From positions 88,331 through 152,330 of the forward strand of contig NZ_JAAQPI010000017.1 in the NCBI RefSeq assembly GCF_011683955.1: 64,000 bases of DNA. The letters run 5' to 3'. Both the position numbers and the translations under genes were made by a program. The DNA is from Pseudomaricurvus alkylphenolicus. GTDB lineage: Bacteria > Pseudomonadota > Gammaproteobacteria > Pseudomonadales > Cellvibrionaceae. Below are positions 47,043 through 55,901 of this stretch, one piece after another (within the stretch, counting starts at the first letter, position 1; each line of letters starts with the position of its first letter). The notes under the pieces were generated by a model. That model saw only the letters and a program-made list of their open reading frames with translations, was not told where the DNA came from and searched no databases.

Positions 47043-47231
47043 TGCCTCAAGCGGCGGCTGGGGGTTCCGTTTTCCGAGCTGTCGGGCGGCCGTCCCGGCT
47101 GCCCTCAGTCCCAAAAAAGCCCGGCAAAAAGGCGCCGGTCTTTTTTGCTCCTTCGGCGCCCTCTTTTATGCTCGGAAAACGAAACCCCCAGCCACCGCTC
47201 GCTCCGTAGTTCTCCAAGCGCTGTGCCTCAA
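47043..47231. repeat. Long palindromic element, copy 4
   Basis: Bounded by TGCCTCAA at 47043-47050 and 47224-47231. Outer arms 47056-47079 and 47170-47193 pair over 23 of 24 positions (GGCTGGGGGTTCCGTTTTCC...). The inner hairpin AAAAAAGcCCGGC/GCCGGtCTTTTTT could terminate transcripts both ways. Conserved blocks CCTCAGTCCC and CTCCTTCGGCGCCCTC are present. It lies 13 bp past the rnb stop codon. Small ORFs through it are spurious. Confidence 0.85.
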
Positions 47232-47244
47232 GGTTGCGGTGGCT

Positions 47245-49197
47245 TTATACCAGCTTGAAGTTGACGCGTTTCTTTTCCAGGTCGATTTTGTCGACTTCCA
47301 CAGTGATGTCTTGTTCTAGTTTGTAGCTCTGTTCTTCTCCGGTCAGGGTCATGCGGTCGGCATCGTATTTGAAGGTTTTGTTGTCCATCTTGATAAAGCC
47401 GGTTATGCCCCAGTCCACCAGGCGTGCGGTGATGCCCTGGTTGTTGATGCGGAAGACCTTGGCCTGTAGTTGTTTGCCTTGGTGTTGTTGCATGTAGAGG
47501 CAGTAGAGCCATTGTTCCAGGTCACGGGCAGCGGCTCGGGTGGTGCTGATGCGGGTCTGCATGTCGGCCAGTTGTTCGGCATCCGGGGCTTCGATGTTGC
47601 GGTCTTCCAGGATGGCGCGCAGGGCCCGGTGGTTGTGGAGGTCGTTGTAGCGCCGGATGGGTGAGGTGATGGTGGCGTAGTGTTGCATGCCGAGCCCGAG
47701 GTGTGGCTGGGCTTCGGTGGTGAGCAGTCCTGCCTGTAGCATCAGTCTCAGGGCGGCCAATTGTCCTGCGGCCTCGGGACGTTGGTGCAGGGCTTTGATC
47801 AGGGCTTTGTAGCCCTCCAGGCCGGTGGGGTCGAGTTCTGCCAGATCGGGGTAGTCTTTGGCGATGACGTTGCGGATGTTTTGCAGGCGTTCGCTGCGGA
47901 ATCCCTGGTGGGCCGAGAAGATACCGGCGCCTGGATGTTTGGCGAAGAGGTCGCCCGCAGAGCGGTTGGCGGCGAGCATGGATTCTTCGACGATTTGTTG
48001 GGCCAGGTTGCGGCCCTGGCGTTTGATGTCGGCAATATGCTGTTTGTCGTCCAGCACGAGGTCAAAGTCGTCGCGCTCTTCCATTAGCAGCATGTGGTTC
48101 TGGCGGTAGCTGTTGAGGGCGGTGCTGCAGTCTGAGAGCACTTTCAGCAGGGATTGGGTGTCTGCCGGAACGGCGCTTTCGTCCTGTTGTTCGAGGTAGG
48201 TGGCGACTTTTTCGTAGCTGAGTTTGTGGGCGGAACGAATGATGCCAAATTCGAATTCGTGGCTGTCAATGGCGCCTTCGGTGCTGATGTGCATGTGGCA
48301 GAGCAGCGCCGGGCGTTGTTCCCCGGCCACCAGGGAGTAGTGCTGGTGGGAGAGCTGTTCCGGCAGCATGGTGATGGCTTTGCCGGGCAGGTAGGCGGTG
48401 TTGGCTCTTTGCCAGGCGGCACGGTCGAGGGGGCTTTTGGTGGCAATGGAGGAGGTGGGGTCGGCGATAGCGACCGTCAGGCGCCACCCTTCTCCGCTGG
48501 CTTGGGCAAACAGGGCATCGTCCATGTCACGGGTGGTTTCGGAGTCGATGGTGACGAAGGGGACGTCCTGAAGTTTGGCCCGCTGTTCGTAGTCCGAGAG
48601 GGCGGTGAGTTCAATGGCTCCCGCTTTTTCGGCTTCGCTGTGTTCCTGTTTGGACCAGCCACTGTTGAGGTTGTGTTTTTGGCAGGTGACCAGGTGCTCA
48701 ATGCCGACGACGTTGTCGTTGCCCAGCACGTCCAGGACTTTCGCCTGGCCCTTGCCGTCTTCGAAGGGGTGCCGGGTGATGCGGCATTTGAGATAGTCGC
48801 CTTCTTTGGCCTTGCCGCGGGCTTTGGGGGGCAGGAATATCCAGCGGCTCAGTTGGGGCATGTCGATTGCGACGAAGTGGCCTTTGCCCCTGATGACGTA
48901 GCGACCGATCACGACTTTGTGGGCGGATTGCAGCAGTTTGTCCAGTTCAGCATTAATGCGGTCGCTGTCTTTGCTGCCGTCTTTGTTTTCTGCCTCGGAG
49001 ACGCTGACTTCGACCCGGTCACCCGGCAGCACCCGTGCCATTTCATCGGGGGGCAGGAAGGCTTCGCGGCCGTCATCGAGGACGACAAAGCCGTAGCGGC
49101 CCTGGCTGCCGCGAATGGTCCCTTCGGACAGGTTCTTTTCGGAACGAATGTTGTCTTTCAGCTGGGACAGCTGTTGCAGGGCATTGGAATCGAGCAT
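47245..49197 (-). CDS. rnb: Exoribonuclease II
   Basis: A protein of 650 residues starting at MLDSNALQQL (49197), close to E. coli RNase II (644). Two cold-shock-type domains (GTIRGSQGRYGFVVLDDGREAFLPPDEM) precede the RNB catalytic domain with VTIDSETTRDMDDALFA, which carries the metal-binding aspartates, and YATITSPIRRYNDLHNHR; an S1 domain closes the chain. The lack of the long basic tail separates it from RNase R. It degrades single-stranded RNA 3' to 5'. A palindromic element lies just past its stop. Confidence 0.92.
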   Translation of the reverse strand: MLDSNALQQLSQLKDNIRSEKNLSEGTIRGSQGRYGFVVLDDGREAFLPPDEMARVLPGDRVEVSVSEAENKDGSKDSDRINAELDKLLQSAHKVVIGRYVIRGKGHFVAIDMPQLSRWIFLPPKARGKAKEGDYLKCRITRHPFEDGKGQAKVLDVLGNDNVVGIEHLVTCQKHNLNSGWSKQEHSEAEKAGAIELTALSDYEQRAKLQDVPFVTIDSETTRDMDDALFAQASGEGWRLTVAIADPTSSIATKSPLDRAAWQRANTAYLPGKAITMLPEQLSHQHYSLVAGEQRPALLCHMHISTEGAIDSHEFEFGIIRSAHKLSYEKVATYLEQQDESAVPADTQSLLKVLSDCSTALNSYRQNHMLLMEERDDFDLVLDDKQHIADIKRQGRNLAQQIVEESMLAANRSAGDLFAKHPGAGIFSAHQGFRSERLQNIRNVIAKDYPDLAELDPTGLEGYKALIKALHQRPEAAGQLAALRLMLQAGLLTTEAQPHLGLGMQHYATITSPIRRYNDLHNHRALRAILEDRNIEAPDAEQLADMQTRISTTRAAARDLEQWLYCLYMQQHQGKQLQAKVFRINNQGITARLVDWGITGFIKMDNKTFKYDADRMTLTGEEQSYKLEQDITVEVDKIDLEKKRVNFKLV

Positions 49198-49368
49198 GGA
49201 ACGAAGGTATCTCTTACGTAGGCATATTCGGCCCCGGTCTTGGGGCATGGAAAGGCGCACATCATAGCAAACTGCCCCCGCGGGTACAGTGGCAATTGTA
49301 GAAGAAAAGGGGGTTTGGGCCATCTATGGGATATAATGCCGCGCTGGATGTTGGAAGGATTTCTGAAT

Positions 49369-49680
49369 ATGACTGTACAGGCCGCGATTGAAGCCAAACT
49401 GCAGGCGGAGTTTTCTCCCCTGGTGCTTGAGGTAACCAATGAAAGTCACATGCACAATGTGCCTCCGGGTTCGGAGTCTCACTTTAAGGTGGTGCTGGTG
49501 AGCAAGGGTTTTGAAGGGGTGCGTAAGGTAAAGCGGCACCAGTTGGTGTATGGGGTGCTGGCGGAGGAAATGGCCGGGCCGATCCATGCCCTGGCTCTGC
49601 ATACCTACGATGAGGTGGAGTATCAGGGGCAGGCTCCTCAGTCGCCACAGTGCCTCGGTGGCAGCAAGGCCGACGTTTGA
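49369..49680 (+). CDS. bolA: BolA family protein
   Basis: A protein of 103 residues starting at ATG 49369 after GGAAGGA; the longer open frame is not family-like. The class II KH-type fold is seen in AIEAKLQAEFSPLVLEVTNESHMHNVPPGSESHFKVVLVSKGF, with the conserved His residues in NESHMH and SESHF, and RHQLVYGVLAEEM. BolA proteins pair with monothiol glutaredoxins and affect cell shape and iron-sulfur balance. A TATAAT at 49332-49337 may be its -10 box, but no spaced -35 was found. Confidence 0.9.
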   Translation: MTVQAAIEAKLQAEFSPLVLEVTNESHMHNVPPGSESHFKVVLVSKGFEGVRKVKRHQLVYGVLAEEMAGPIHALALHTYDEVEYQGQAPQSPQCLGGSKADV

Positions 49681-49782
49681 TATCTGGCGGCAGTTGTGGA
49701 TGTACGCTTGCGGGTGTGCAATTTTTCACCAAGCCGCTACAATAGCCGCCCTTTTTTATATCGCCCGGGTGTATTGCTTCCT

Positions 49783-50721
49783 ATGAGTCAGTTTGTTGTT
49801 GCCGCTCTTTATAAATTCGTGTCTCTGCCGGACTTTGAGGCCAAGCGCGAACCGCTGCTGGCGTTTTGCCTGGAGCAGGGTATCAAGGGCACCTTGTTGC
49901 TCGCCAGTGAGGGTATTAATGGCACAGTGGCTGGCACGCGGGAGGCTATCGACCGCTTGCTGGCGTATCTGAAAGAGGATGAACGCCTTGAGGATCTGAG
50001 TCACAAGGAGTCTTTCGACGCTGAACTGCCGTTTTATCGGATGAAAGTGAAGCTGAAGAAGGAGATTGTCACCATGGGTGTTGAGGGGATTGATCCCCGC
50101 GACGTGGTTGGCACCTATGTGGCACCGAAGGATTGGAATGCATTGATTTCAGATCCAGAGGTGGTCCTGGTCGATACCCGCAATGACTACGAGTATGAGC
50201 TGGGTACGTTCGAGGGGGCGGTTAATCCCGATACGCGATCATTCCGGGAGTTTCCACAGTACGTGAAGGACAATCTCGACCCGACCCGGCACAAGAAGGT
50301 AGCGATGTTTTGTACCGGCGGTATTCGCTGCGAAAAGTCCACCGCTTACATGAAGCAACAGGGCTTTGAAGAGGTTTATCATCTGCACGGAGGCATTCTT
50401 CAGTACCTGGAGGATGTGCCTTCCGACGAAAGTCTGTGGAATGGCGAGTGTTACGTCTTTGATAATCGCGTCAGTGTGGACCATGACCTGAATCCGGGTT
50501 CCTATGATCTGTGTCACGGCTGTCGGGAGCCCATTACGGAAGAGCATAAGCAGTCTGCCCAGTATATTGAGGGGGTTGCCTGCCCACGTTGCTATGAGCG
50601 ACAGACGCCTGAACAGCGTGCCCGCTTTATGGAAAGGCAGAAGCAGATGGAGTTGGCAAGAGGCCGCAACCAGGTTCATATCGGGGCTGAGCCCCCGGCA
50701 CGTCAGGGCAAATCGTCTTAA
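49783..50721 (+). CDS. trhO: tRNA uridine(34) hydroxylase TrhO (YceA)
   Basis: A protein of 312 residues starting at ATG 49783. The N-terminal acylphosphatase-like domain ([33 protein letters not shown]) is followed by a rhodanese domain with active-site loop [13 protein letters not shown]; the C-terminal part has a Cys4 knuckle (CHGCRE, CPRCYER). TrhO hydroxylates U34 of certain tRNAs using O2 in the route to cmo5U and mo5U. It sits between bolA and a small unknown gene. Confidence 0.92.
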   Translation: MSQFVVAALYKFVSLPDFEAKREPLLAFCLEQGIKGTLLLASEGINGTVAGTREAIDRLLAYLKEDERLEDLSHKESFDAELPFYRMKVKLKKEIVTMGVEGIDPRDVVGTYVAPKDWNALISDPEVVLVDTRNDYEYELGTFEGAVNPDTRSFREFPQYVKDNLDPTRHKKVAMFCTGGIRCEKSTAYMKQQGFEEVYHLHGGILQYLEDVPSDESLWNGECYVFDNRVSVDHDLNPGSYDLCHGCREPITEEHKQSAQYIEGVACPRCYERQTPEQRARFMERQKQMELARGRNQVHIGAEPPARQGKSS

Positions 50722-50800
50722 AACTGCAGTATTCGCGGTGGGAATTTTATGGTCTAATAGCCTCCGGTTGTAACCGCTTGGCTTTAAAGAAGTATAGACG

Positions 50801-51115
50801 ATGGATTATTCCGCCTGGACTGTAGACCTGAAGACGCTTTCCGCGACACACTCGTGTGGCTTTCGTATCGAGATCGAAGGTAGCCCCAAGAACCCTAACG
50901 CCGTCCATCCGGGCAAGTTCCCTGCCGGGCTGACCAGCATCGACCAGGTGCGGCTGGTGCGAACAGGTGTTGAGGCGCTGGCGGAAGAGGCCAAGAAGGG
51001 TGTCGGCAGTCGTCCGGTTGCGCCCAAACCGGCTTATACGCCACCGGCAAACAAGCCGAAGCGCGCAACGCTCTCCCTGAAAAAGCGGTCCAAATCGGCC
51101 CCCGAAGAGGCCTGA
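50801..51115 (+). CDS. Hypothetical protein downstream of trhO
   Basis: A 104-residue soluble protein. The first 65 residues (MDYSAWTVDLKTLSATHSCGFRIEIEGSP, then LTSIDQVRLVRTGVEALAEEAKKG) look folded; the remainder is a proline/lysine-rich, low-complexity tail. No signal or membrane segment is visible, and I recognise no family. It is 79 bp after trhO on the same strand and could be transcribed with it. Confidence 0.55.
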   Translation: MDYSAWTVDLKTLSATHSCGFRIEIEGSPKNPNAVHPGKFPAGLTSIDQVRLVRTGVEALAEEAKKGVGSRPVAPKPAYTPPANKPKRATLSLKKRSKSAPEEA

Positions 51116-51150
51116 GGCCACTCTGGGGGGTGTTTCCCATTCCTGGGAGT

Positions 51151-51639
51151 CTAGCGGTAAACCACCTGCCCTTTCAGTAGCATCATGGTTTGATGCGCTT
51201 CCACCAGTTTGAACAGCCGGTCAAACTTTTCAGCAGCCACGTCGGTGGGTGTGCCACCCGCGTCTACTGTGTAGGTCACTCCCTTGATCAGGGAGTCGAG
51301 TTCCTTGGACACGGACGCCATCGCATTAAAGATGTCACCGGTGGTTTGCTTATCCTTAAACAGGCGCTGTTGGCTGGTGACCAGCAGAAATTCATCGCAT
51401 TCCTGAAGCCAGTCTTTTCGCTGCGAGATGTATTTGTTGATATTGTGCATGCCGCCGCGGTGTTGGCTGACCAGTTGCTTATCACGATAGCGCTGCAGGC
51501 TCTTGATGGCTCCGGTCATAAAATCCATCTTGATACTGTCGCAGTACTTATCATTGAGGTAGCCGGGAAACTGCTTTTCGGCATGGGCCAGACTGCTCAC
51601 CAGCAGGCAGGCAAGGGCGGTAAGGATGACGCTTTTCAT
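51151..51639 (-). CDS. Hypothetical secreted protein
   Basis: A 162-residue protein with a signal peptide (MKSVILTALACLLVSSLAHA) and a helical mature part: two cysteines (KYCDSIKMD, LQECDEFLL), SLQRYRDKQL, and a long C-terminal helix FDRLFKLVEAHQTMMLLKGQ. It is probably periplasmic. No family is recognised. It stands alone, convergent with the small gene upstream of it and about 300 bp downstream of rdgC. Confidence 0.6.
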   Translation of the reverse strand: MKSVILTALACLLVSSLAHAEKQFPGYLNDKYCDSIKMDFMTGAIKSLQRYRDKQLVSQHRGGMHNINKYISQRKDWLQECDEFLLVTSQQRLFKDKQTTGDIFNAMASVSKELDSLIKGVTYTVDAGGTPTDVAAEKFDRLFKLVEAHQTMMLLKGQVVYR

Positions 51640-51884
51640 GGCTATAGACCCGCATCGTTATATTTATTATTACTGCTTATACCCAAGCGCAATAGGGCGC
51701 TGAAGAGTGATATAAATGCCATTTTGACTAAATGTCAAGCAATTGGCGCGAAAAATGGGACAAAGTGCGTCTTTTTGGGGCGAACTTGGGGAGATTTAAG
51801 GTGAAAGTACAGTGGATGTTCAGCCACTGTCCCTGGGTTGGCCCCCAGATGGATGGGGGCCTGCCGGTCAGAGGAGGCTCTTGG

Positions 51885-51956
51885 TTAAATCGGGTCTTAT
51901 GTTTAAATCGGGTCTTATTTTTAGATCGGATCTTATTTTTAGATCGGATCTTGGCG
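51885..51956. repeat. 18-bp tandem repeat, four units, iterating the rdgC 3' end
   Basis: Units start at 51885, 51903, 51921 and 51939; the cores are TTAGATCGGATCTTATTT (third) and TTAAATCGGGTCTTATTT (second). The unit at 51939 is the real end of rdgC (codons for QDPI and the stop TAA). The other three, downstream on the minus strand, repeat those bases, the outer two with shared changes (duplication after divergence). Confidence 0.85.
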
Positions 51957-52853
51957 CGTATCGCCAAAGTAGCTCAGCAGTTGCGGTATAAACCGGGCAA
52001 AGGTCGCGGTCATCAATGCGAAGTCAGCGTCGAACTGGGCGGCTTTGTCGCCGTCGGCACTGTCCTGGGCCTCGCTCACCAGTTGTTCGCCAAATTTCAG
52101 TCGTTTGATGGCCAGATCGTCGGCCAGTAGCAACTGCAGGCTTTCGTCCCATTCCAGGGCCAGTTTGACCACATGCTTGCCCGCGTTCAGGTGGGGTTCG
52201 ATTTCATCGGCCAGCAGCTCCTGCTTCTTACAGCGCACCACACTGCCTTCTTCACGCTGTTCACGTAGTTCGCATTCGGTACCCAGCTCAAGATCCTCGG
52301 GCAGGGGTTCGCCCCGCAGCCACGAAGTCATAATAATGGCCGGGGATTCGCTCACCTGGACGGGCACTACGGGCAGGCTGCCGAGGGAGTCGCGCAGCAG
52401 CTTCATCCACTCTTCGGCTTTGGCGTAGGAGCTGGCGTCGATACAGAGCCAGCCGTTGTGGGCATCCACATAGCCGTATGTCCGCTGGGAGCGGGTAAAG
52501 GCCTGGGGCAGGCAGTCAAAGATGATTTCCTCTTTGAGGGTCTCTTTCTCTTTGCGGTGTACGCGACGGTCTTCCCGGTGCTCAATAGTTTTAACCCGAT
52601 CATCCAGCTTCTCGCGGATGACGGCGGCCGGCAGTACTTTTTCCTCCCGGCGGGCACAGAACATGTAGCAGCCATTGGCGGCGTGCAGGAGTTCTTCGCT
52701 GAGGTCTCCCATGGGACTCACCCAGCCATATTTGCTGGTGTCCTGGCGGCCGCAGGGCGTGAATTCGTTGTCTCTGAGTAGTTGGGGCAGGTTTTCAGGA
52801 TCCAGATCGACAGGCGCGGTAAACCGGTACAGCAGGAGATTTTTAAACCACAT
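51939..52853 (-). CDS. rdgC: Recombination-associated protein RdgC
   Basis: A protein of 304 residues starting at MWFKNLLLYRF (52853), the family's own N-terminus. Conserved blocks include PCGRQDTSKYGWVSPMG, HRKEKETLKEEIIFDCLPQAF and a C-terminal ADFALMTATFARFIPQLLSYFG. RdgC forms a ring-shaped dimer around double-stranded DNA and restrains RecA. The operon order on the minus strand is DUF4202, SirB2, rdgC. The stop codon lies in an 18-bp tandem array that repeats it downstream. Confidence 0.93.
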   Translation of the reverse strand: MWFKNLLLYRFTAPVDLDPENLPQLLRDNEFTPCGRQDTSKYGWVSPMGDLSEELLHAANGCYMFCARREEKVLPAAVIREKLDDRVKTIEHREDRRVHRKEKETLKEEIIFDCLPQAFTRSQRTYGYVDAHNGWLCIDASSYAKAEEWMKLLRDSLGSLPVVPVQVSESPAIIMTSWLRGEPLPEDLELGTECELREQREEGSVVRCKKQELLADEIEPHLNAGKHVVKLALEWDESLQLLLADDLAIKRLKFGEQLVSEAQDSADGDKAAQFDADFALMTATFARFIPQLLSYFGDTRQDPI

Positions 52854-52932
52854 AGATTTTATAGGCATTGGCAAAAAAAGGGCCGCGCATTATGGATGAC
52901 GCCCGCGCGGATCTCAACCTGGAATATGGGGG

Positions 52933-53313
52933 TCAGAATGCCAGCCAGAGCGGCGGTTTATTCAGGGCCAGTGCCACCATGGCGATAAAAATCAATGTGG
53001 CCGTGAGCAGCCAGATCAGTCTGATTTGAAGCCTGCGGGCATAATGCAATGCCAGCGCACCGGAGACGATATAGGCCAGCAGCAGCCCCAGCTTTGTGGC
53101 CAGCCAGGGGCTGTTGAAGGGCGTAAAGCCAGTCGTCCAGATCAGGGCCAAGCCGCTGGCGAGTAACACAGTGTCAATGGCAGCAGGCAGGGATTTTACC
53201 CAGCGACCCCTGGTTGCCAGTCTCCCCTGCCACATCCACAAACCGCGCAGGAGAAACAGGCTAAAACTGCTGACGATGCACAGTTGGTGGAGCAGCTTAA
53301 GACTGGTGTACAT
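52933..53313 (-). CDS. SirB2 family membrane protein
   Basis: A protein of 126 residues with four predicted membrane helices. SirB2 hallmarks are LHQLCIVSSFSLFLLRGLWMW near the start and KSLPAAIDTVLLASGLAL; the last helix is LLTATLIFIAMVALAL. SirB2 proteins are inner membrane proteins, first named from Salmonella invasion regulation, with unknown biochemistry. It lies 15 bp after the DUF4202 gene and 79 bp before rdgC, likely one transcript. Confidence 0.82.
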   Translation of the reverse strand: MYTSLKLLHQLCIVSSFSLFLLRGLWMWQGRLATRGRWVKSLPAAIDTVLLASGLALIWTTGFTPFNSPWLATKLGLLLAYIVSGALALHYARRLQIRLIWLLTATLIFIAMVALALNKPPLWLAF

Positions 53314-53328
53314 ACAGATTTGTTCAGG

Positions 53329-53919
53329 CTAGCCGTTCAGGGCTTTGCCCACCAGTGTGGCCATTGGGTCAGTAAGCGGCAGTTTTAATGCGGCGCTGTG
53401 CCCTTGCTCCGACATCTTGTTCCAGGTTTTACGAATGATGTCCACGACCTTGTCGTCGTCATGCCCTGCCGCGAAGTCGTCCAGGTGAAACTCCAGGAAT
53501 ACCAGGCATGCCACATCTTCCAGAGTCTGGGCCTCTTTGTCCTGTTTCAGGCGTTTTTTCTGTAGCAGATCCTTGACCCGCTGTTGATCTGCCTGCGTAT
53601 ATCCGCAATCGTTCATCAATTGTGCAGTCAGTTGCGCGTGGAATTTTGCCAGTTCGCTGCGCCAGTGTTTATAGCCACTGCGATCCATGGGGTAATCCCT
53701 GCGGGGGATGCTCCAGCGCTGAATGTGCTGCGCGCGACAGGCTATTTGCAGGTGTTCACTGGCCGCAGGGTCAAAGTTAGCCAGGCATTGGCTCATTCTC
53801 TCGGCATAGAGTTGCTCCTTGGCAACACTTTGACCCTCCCATTCAACCTGATTGGGATCCTGACGGTTTTTTTCATCAATGGCCGCAAAGATTTGCAACA
53901 GTGGTGTTGAGTTGTTCAT
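53329..53919 (-). CDS. DUF4202 domain protein
   Basis: A 196-residue all-helical soluble protein. Family features include FAAIDEKNRQDPNQVEWEG, LQIACRAQHIQRWSIPRRDYPMDRSGYKHWR and EDVACLVFLEFHLDDFAAGH, with conserved His and Asp positions that suggest an HD-like metal site. DUF4202 is of unknown function; members are often near nitrogen or sulfur genes. It heads the DUF4202-SirB2-rdgC strand group. Confidence 0.85.
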   Translation of the reverse strand: MNNSTPLLQIFAAIDEKNRQDPNQVEWEGQSVAKEQLYAERMSQCLANFDPAASEHLQIACRAQHIQRWSIPRRDYPMDRSGYKHWRSELAKFHAQLTAQLMNDCGYTQADQQRVKDLLQKKRLKQDKEAQTLEDVACLVFLEFHLDDFAAGHDDDKVVDIIRKTWNKMSEQGHSAALKLPLTDPMATLVGKALNG

Positions 53920-54026
53920 GGGGACATCTCCAAAATATTCAGCCTTGTCCTAGATCAAATAACCGGTGATCTGCGAGCGCTATTTATGCTGACATTTTCG
54001 GTGTATTTTTTCTGATTGTAAAAGAT

Positions 54027-54068
54027 TTAATTTAGATCAATAAACCCGGCGCTCGCTTGCGTTGTAAT
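54027..54068 (+). promoter_or_regulatory. Anr/Fnr box and -10 element of ompW
   Basis: TTAATTTAGATCAA at 54027-54040 matches the consensus TTGAT-N4-ATCAA with one change. A -10-like TGTAAT at 54063-54068 implies a start near 54075, placing the box centre at about -41.5, the class II activation position. The regulator gene lies just downstream of ompW, and E. coli ompW is known to be FNR-controlled. Confidence 0.65.
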
Positions 54069-54112
54069 AGCCACACTTAAATTACAACTGGTTATTTTCA
54101 AGAGAGCACACT

Positions 54113-54880
54113 ATGAAAACAGCGTTAAAGCACCTGTCTTTAGCAGCGGCCGTTTCTGCCGCAGTCGTTTCCACTCAGGCCTTTGCCTATCAGGCCGGCG
54201 ACTTTTTTGTTCGTACCGGTGCGGCAACCGTAGCACCGGATGAAAGCAGCGATGGACTTGCGGTGCCGGCTCTTGATGGTGTGAACGGCTTTGATGGTGC
54301 TGCTGAACTGGGCGGCACCGGTGTTGAAGTGGACGACGATACGCAGCTGGGGCTGACGGTAACCTATATGATGAGTGAGTCTTTGGGTGTTGAGCTGCTG
54401 GCCGCGACCCCTTTTACTCATGATATCACCGCAGACCTCGGCGGTTTGGGCAAGGTAAACGCCGGCGAAACCACCCACCTGCCACCCACACTGTCACTGG
54501 TCTGGTATCCCATGGGAACCAGTGGTCAATTCAAGCCGTACCTGGGGGCAGGTATCAACTACACCATTTTCTTTGAAGAAGAGGTGTCTTCCGATCTGGA
54601 GGCCGGTTTATCTCCGGTTGCTGATGCCATTACAGGTGTATCGGTTGGTTTGCCAAGCCCGATGCCTCTGGACCTGGAGTTGGAAGATTCCGTGGGCCTG
54701 GCATTCCAGGCCGGTGTTGATGTTGCACTCGACGATAAGTGGCACTTGAACGCATCGGTGCGCTGGATCGATATTGATACCGAAGCCAAAATCAAATCTT
54801 CAGGTACAACCATTATTGAAATCGACAACATCGAAATTGATCCACTGGTTTACCAAATCAACCTGGGTTACAAATTCTAA
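54113..54880 (+). CDS. ompW: OmpW family outer membrane protein
   Basis: A 255-residue protein with a signal peptide ending AFAYQAGDFFVRTGA, the OmpW start motif. An eight-stranded barrel is suggested by alternating strands: GLTVTYMMSESLGVELLAATPF, LPPTLSLVWYP, FKPYLGAGINYTIFF, WHLNASVRWIDIDTEAKI, and a terminal KF aromatic. OmpW forms a narrow channel for small hydrophobic molecules. Regulation by the adjacent Anr/Fnr is supported by the box upstream. A bidirectional terminator follows. Confidence 0.92.
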   Translation: MKTALKHLSLAAAVSAAVVSTQAFAYQAGDFFVRTGAATVAPDESSDGLAVPALDGVNGFDGAAELGGTGVEVDDDTQLGLTVTYMMSESLGVELLAATPFTHDITADLGGLGKVNAGETTHLPPTLSLVWYPMGTSGQFKPYLGAGINYTIFFEEEVSSDLEAGLSPVADAITGVSVGLPSPMPLDLELEDSVGLAFQAGVDVALDDKWHLNASVRWIDIDTEAKIKSSGTTIIEIDNIEIDPLVYQINLGYKF

Positions 54881-54915
54881 GGTTGAGCGGTTAGCCTGAT
54901 CCACGCTTCAGACAC

Positions 54916-54943
54916 AAAAAAGCCCGGTTTACCGGGCTTTTTT
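54916..54943. terminator. Bidirectional intrinsic terminator
   Basis: AAAAAAGCCCGG, loop TTTA, CCGGGCTTTTTT: a perfect hairpin with A-run and T-run, between the convergent ompW and anr genes. Confidence 0.93.
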
Positions 54944-54983
54944 GATCTCGGGGCTGCGTTGGTGAAACGACGCCGAAATGAGT

Positions 54984-55751
54984 CTATTGATCGGCGCAGC
55001 TTGGCTCCACATTAGCCACACGCTTCAGACCGTCCATATCCAAAATATTGATTTCTTTTTTGTCCACGCTCAGCAAGTCGTTCTTTTGAAAGCGGCTCAA
55101 GACGCGGCTAACGGTTTCGATGGTCAAGCCCAGATAATTACCGATATCGGCGCGAGACATCGGCAGCCGGAAAGAGGTCGCGGAAAGGTGCCGGTTGTGG
55201 TTGCGAGTGGAAATGCTCAAAAGCAGTGCGGCAATCCGCTCTTCGGCGCTGTTCTTACTCAACAGGGTGATCAGCTGCTGGTCGGAAGTGATTTCCTTAC
55301 TCATCAACTGGAAGAAATGCCGTTGCAGTGTTGGCAATTGGATGCTCAGGTCTTCCAGGCGGGAAAATGGAATTTCGCACACGGCTGCAGTTTCCAGAGC
55401 CACCGCAGAATTGGTGTAACGGTTATTGGCGATACCGTCCATACCGAGAATTTCGCCGGGCAGGTAAAACCCGGTCACTTGTTCCTGGCCATCGTTGGTG
55501 ATGTTGACGGCTTTTATGGTGCCAGAGCGAACCGCGTAGACCGATTGAAAGGGTTCGTTGGCCCGGTACAGGTGCTCGCCTTTTTGCAGGGGGCGCCCGC
55601 GCTGAATGATTTCGTCCAGGCGGTCAATATCGTCAATATGAAGACTGATTGGCAGGCAAATAGCGTTGAGACGGCAGTCTCCACATGAAACCTGGGGATT
55701 GTGGTGACACTTGGTGCCGCTGTTGGTGCTAGAGGCAATCGTCTCGCTCAT
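54984..55751 (-). CDS. anr: Anr/Fnr oxygen-sensing transcription regulator
   Basis: A 255-residue CRP/FNR-family regulator. The [4Fe-4S] ligands are present as C23, C26, C32 (CGDCRLNAIC) and C125 (AAVCEIPF). The cyclic-nucleotide-binding-like core is followed by the helix-turn-helix MSRADIGNYLGLTIETVSRV, whose ETVSR matches the recognition helix that reads TTGAT half-sites. Oxygen destroys the cluster and stops activation. Matching boxes lie at ompW, the HemN-like gene and uspE around it, so a local regulon is likely. Confidence 0.93.
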   Translation of the reverse strand: MSETIASSTNSGTKCHHNPQVSCGDCRLNAICLPISLHIDDIDRLDEIIQRGRPLQKGEHLYRANEPFQSVYAVRSGTIKAVNITNDGQEQVTGFYLPGEILGMDGIANNRYTNSAVALETAAVCEIPFSRLEDLSIQLPTLQRHFFQLMSKEITSDQQLITLLSKNSAEERIAALLLSISTRNHNRHLSATSFRLPMSRADIGNYLGLTIETVSRVLSRFQKNDLLSVDKKEINILDMDGLKRVANVEPSCADQ

Positions 55752-55901
55752 AGTCTCTACTCAAAAAGATCGGTATCTCTGGTTATAGCGTCACAATGGC
55801 CACGCATAACTCAGCAAATTGGTATCATTTTCCTATAGGCAGGCTGTTTGGACAAGAGGAAGGGCGAGATTCAACCAAAAAGCAGTAAAGCTTCCGGGAT
55901 A

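Noticed and set aside
46895..47319. Several 77-108 codon ORFs across the repeats and palindromic copy 4
   Set aside because: They run through inverted and direct repeats in three frames with no family features; equivalent ORFs also cross the other copies.
51728..51967. 79-codon minus-strand ORF over the rdgC-end tandem array
   Set aside because: Its repetitive RSKNK segments are just translated 18-bp repeats, and it overlaps the end of rdgC.
53945..53958. TTGTCCTAGATCAA, a second Anr/Fnr-like site near ompW and the DUF4202 gene
   Set aside because: Two mismatches to the consensus, 26 bp before the DUF4202 start (too close for class II) and about -123 from ompW; not strong enough to call.
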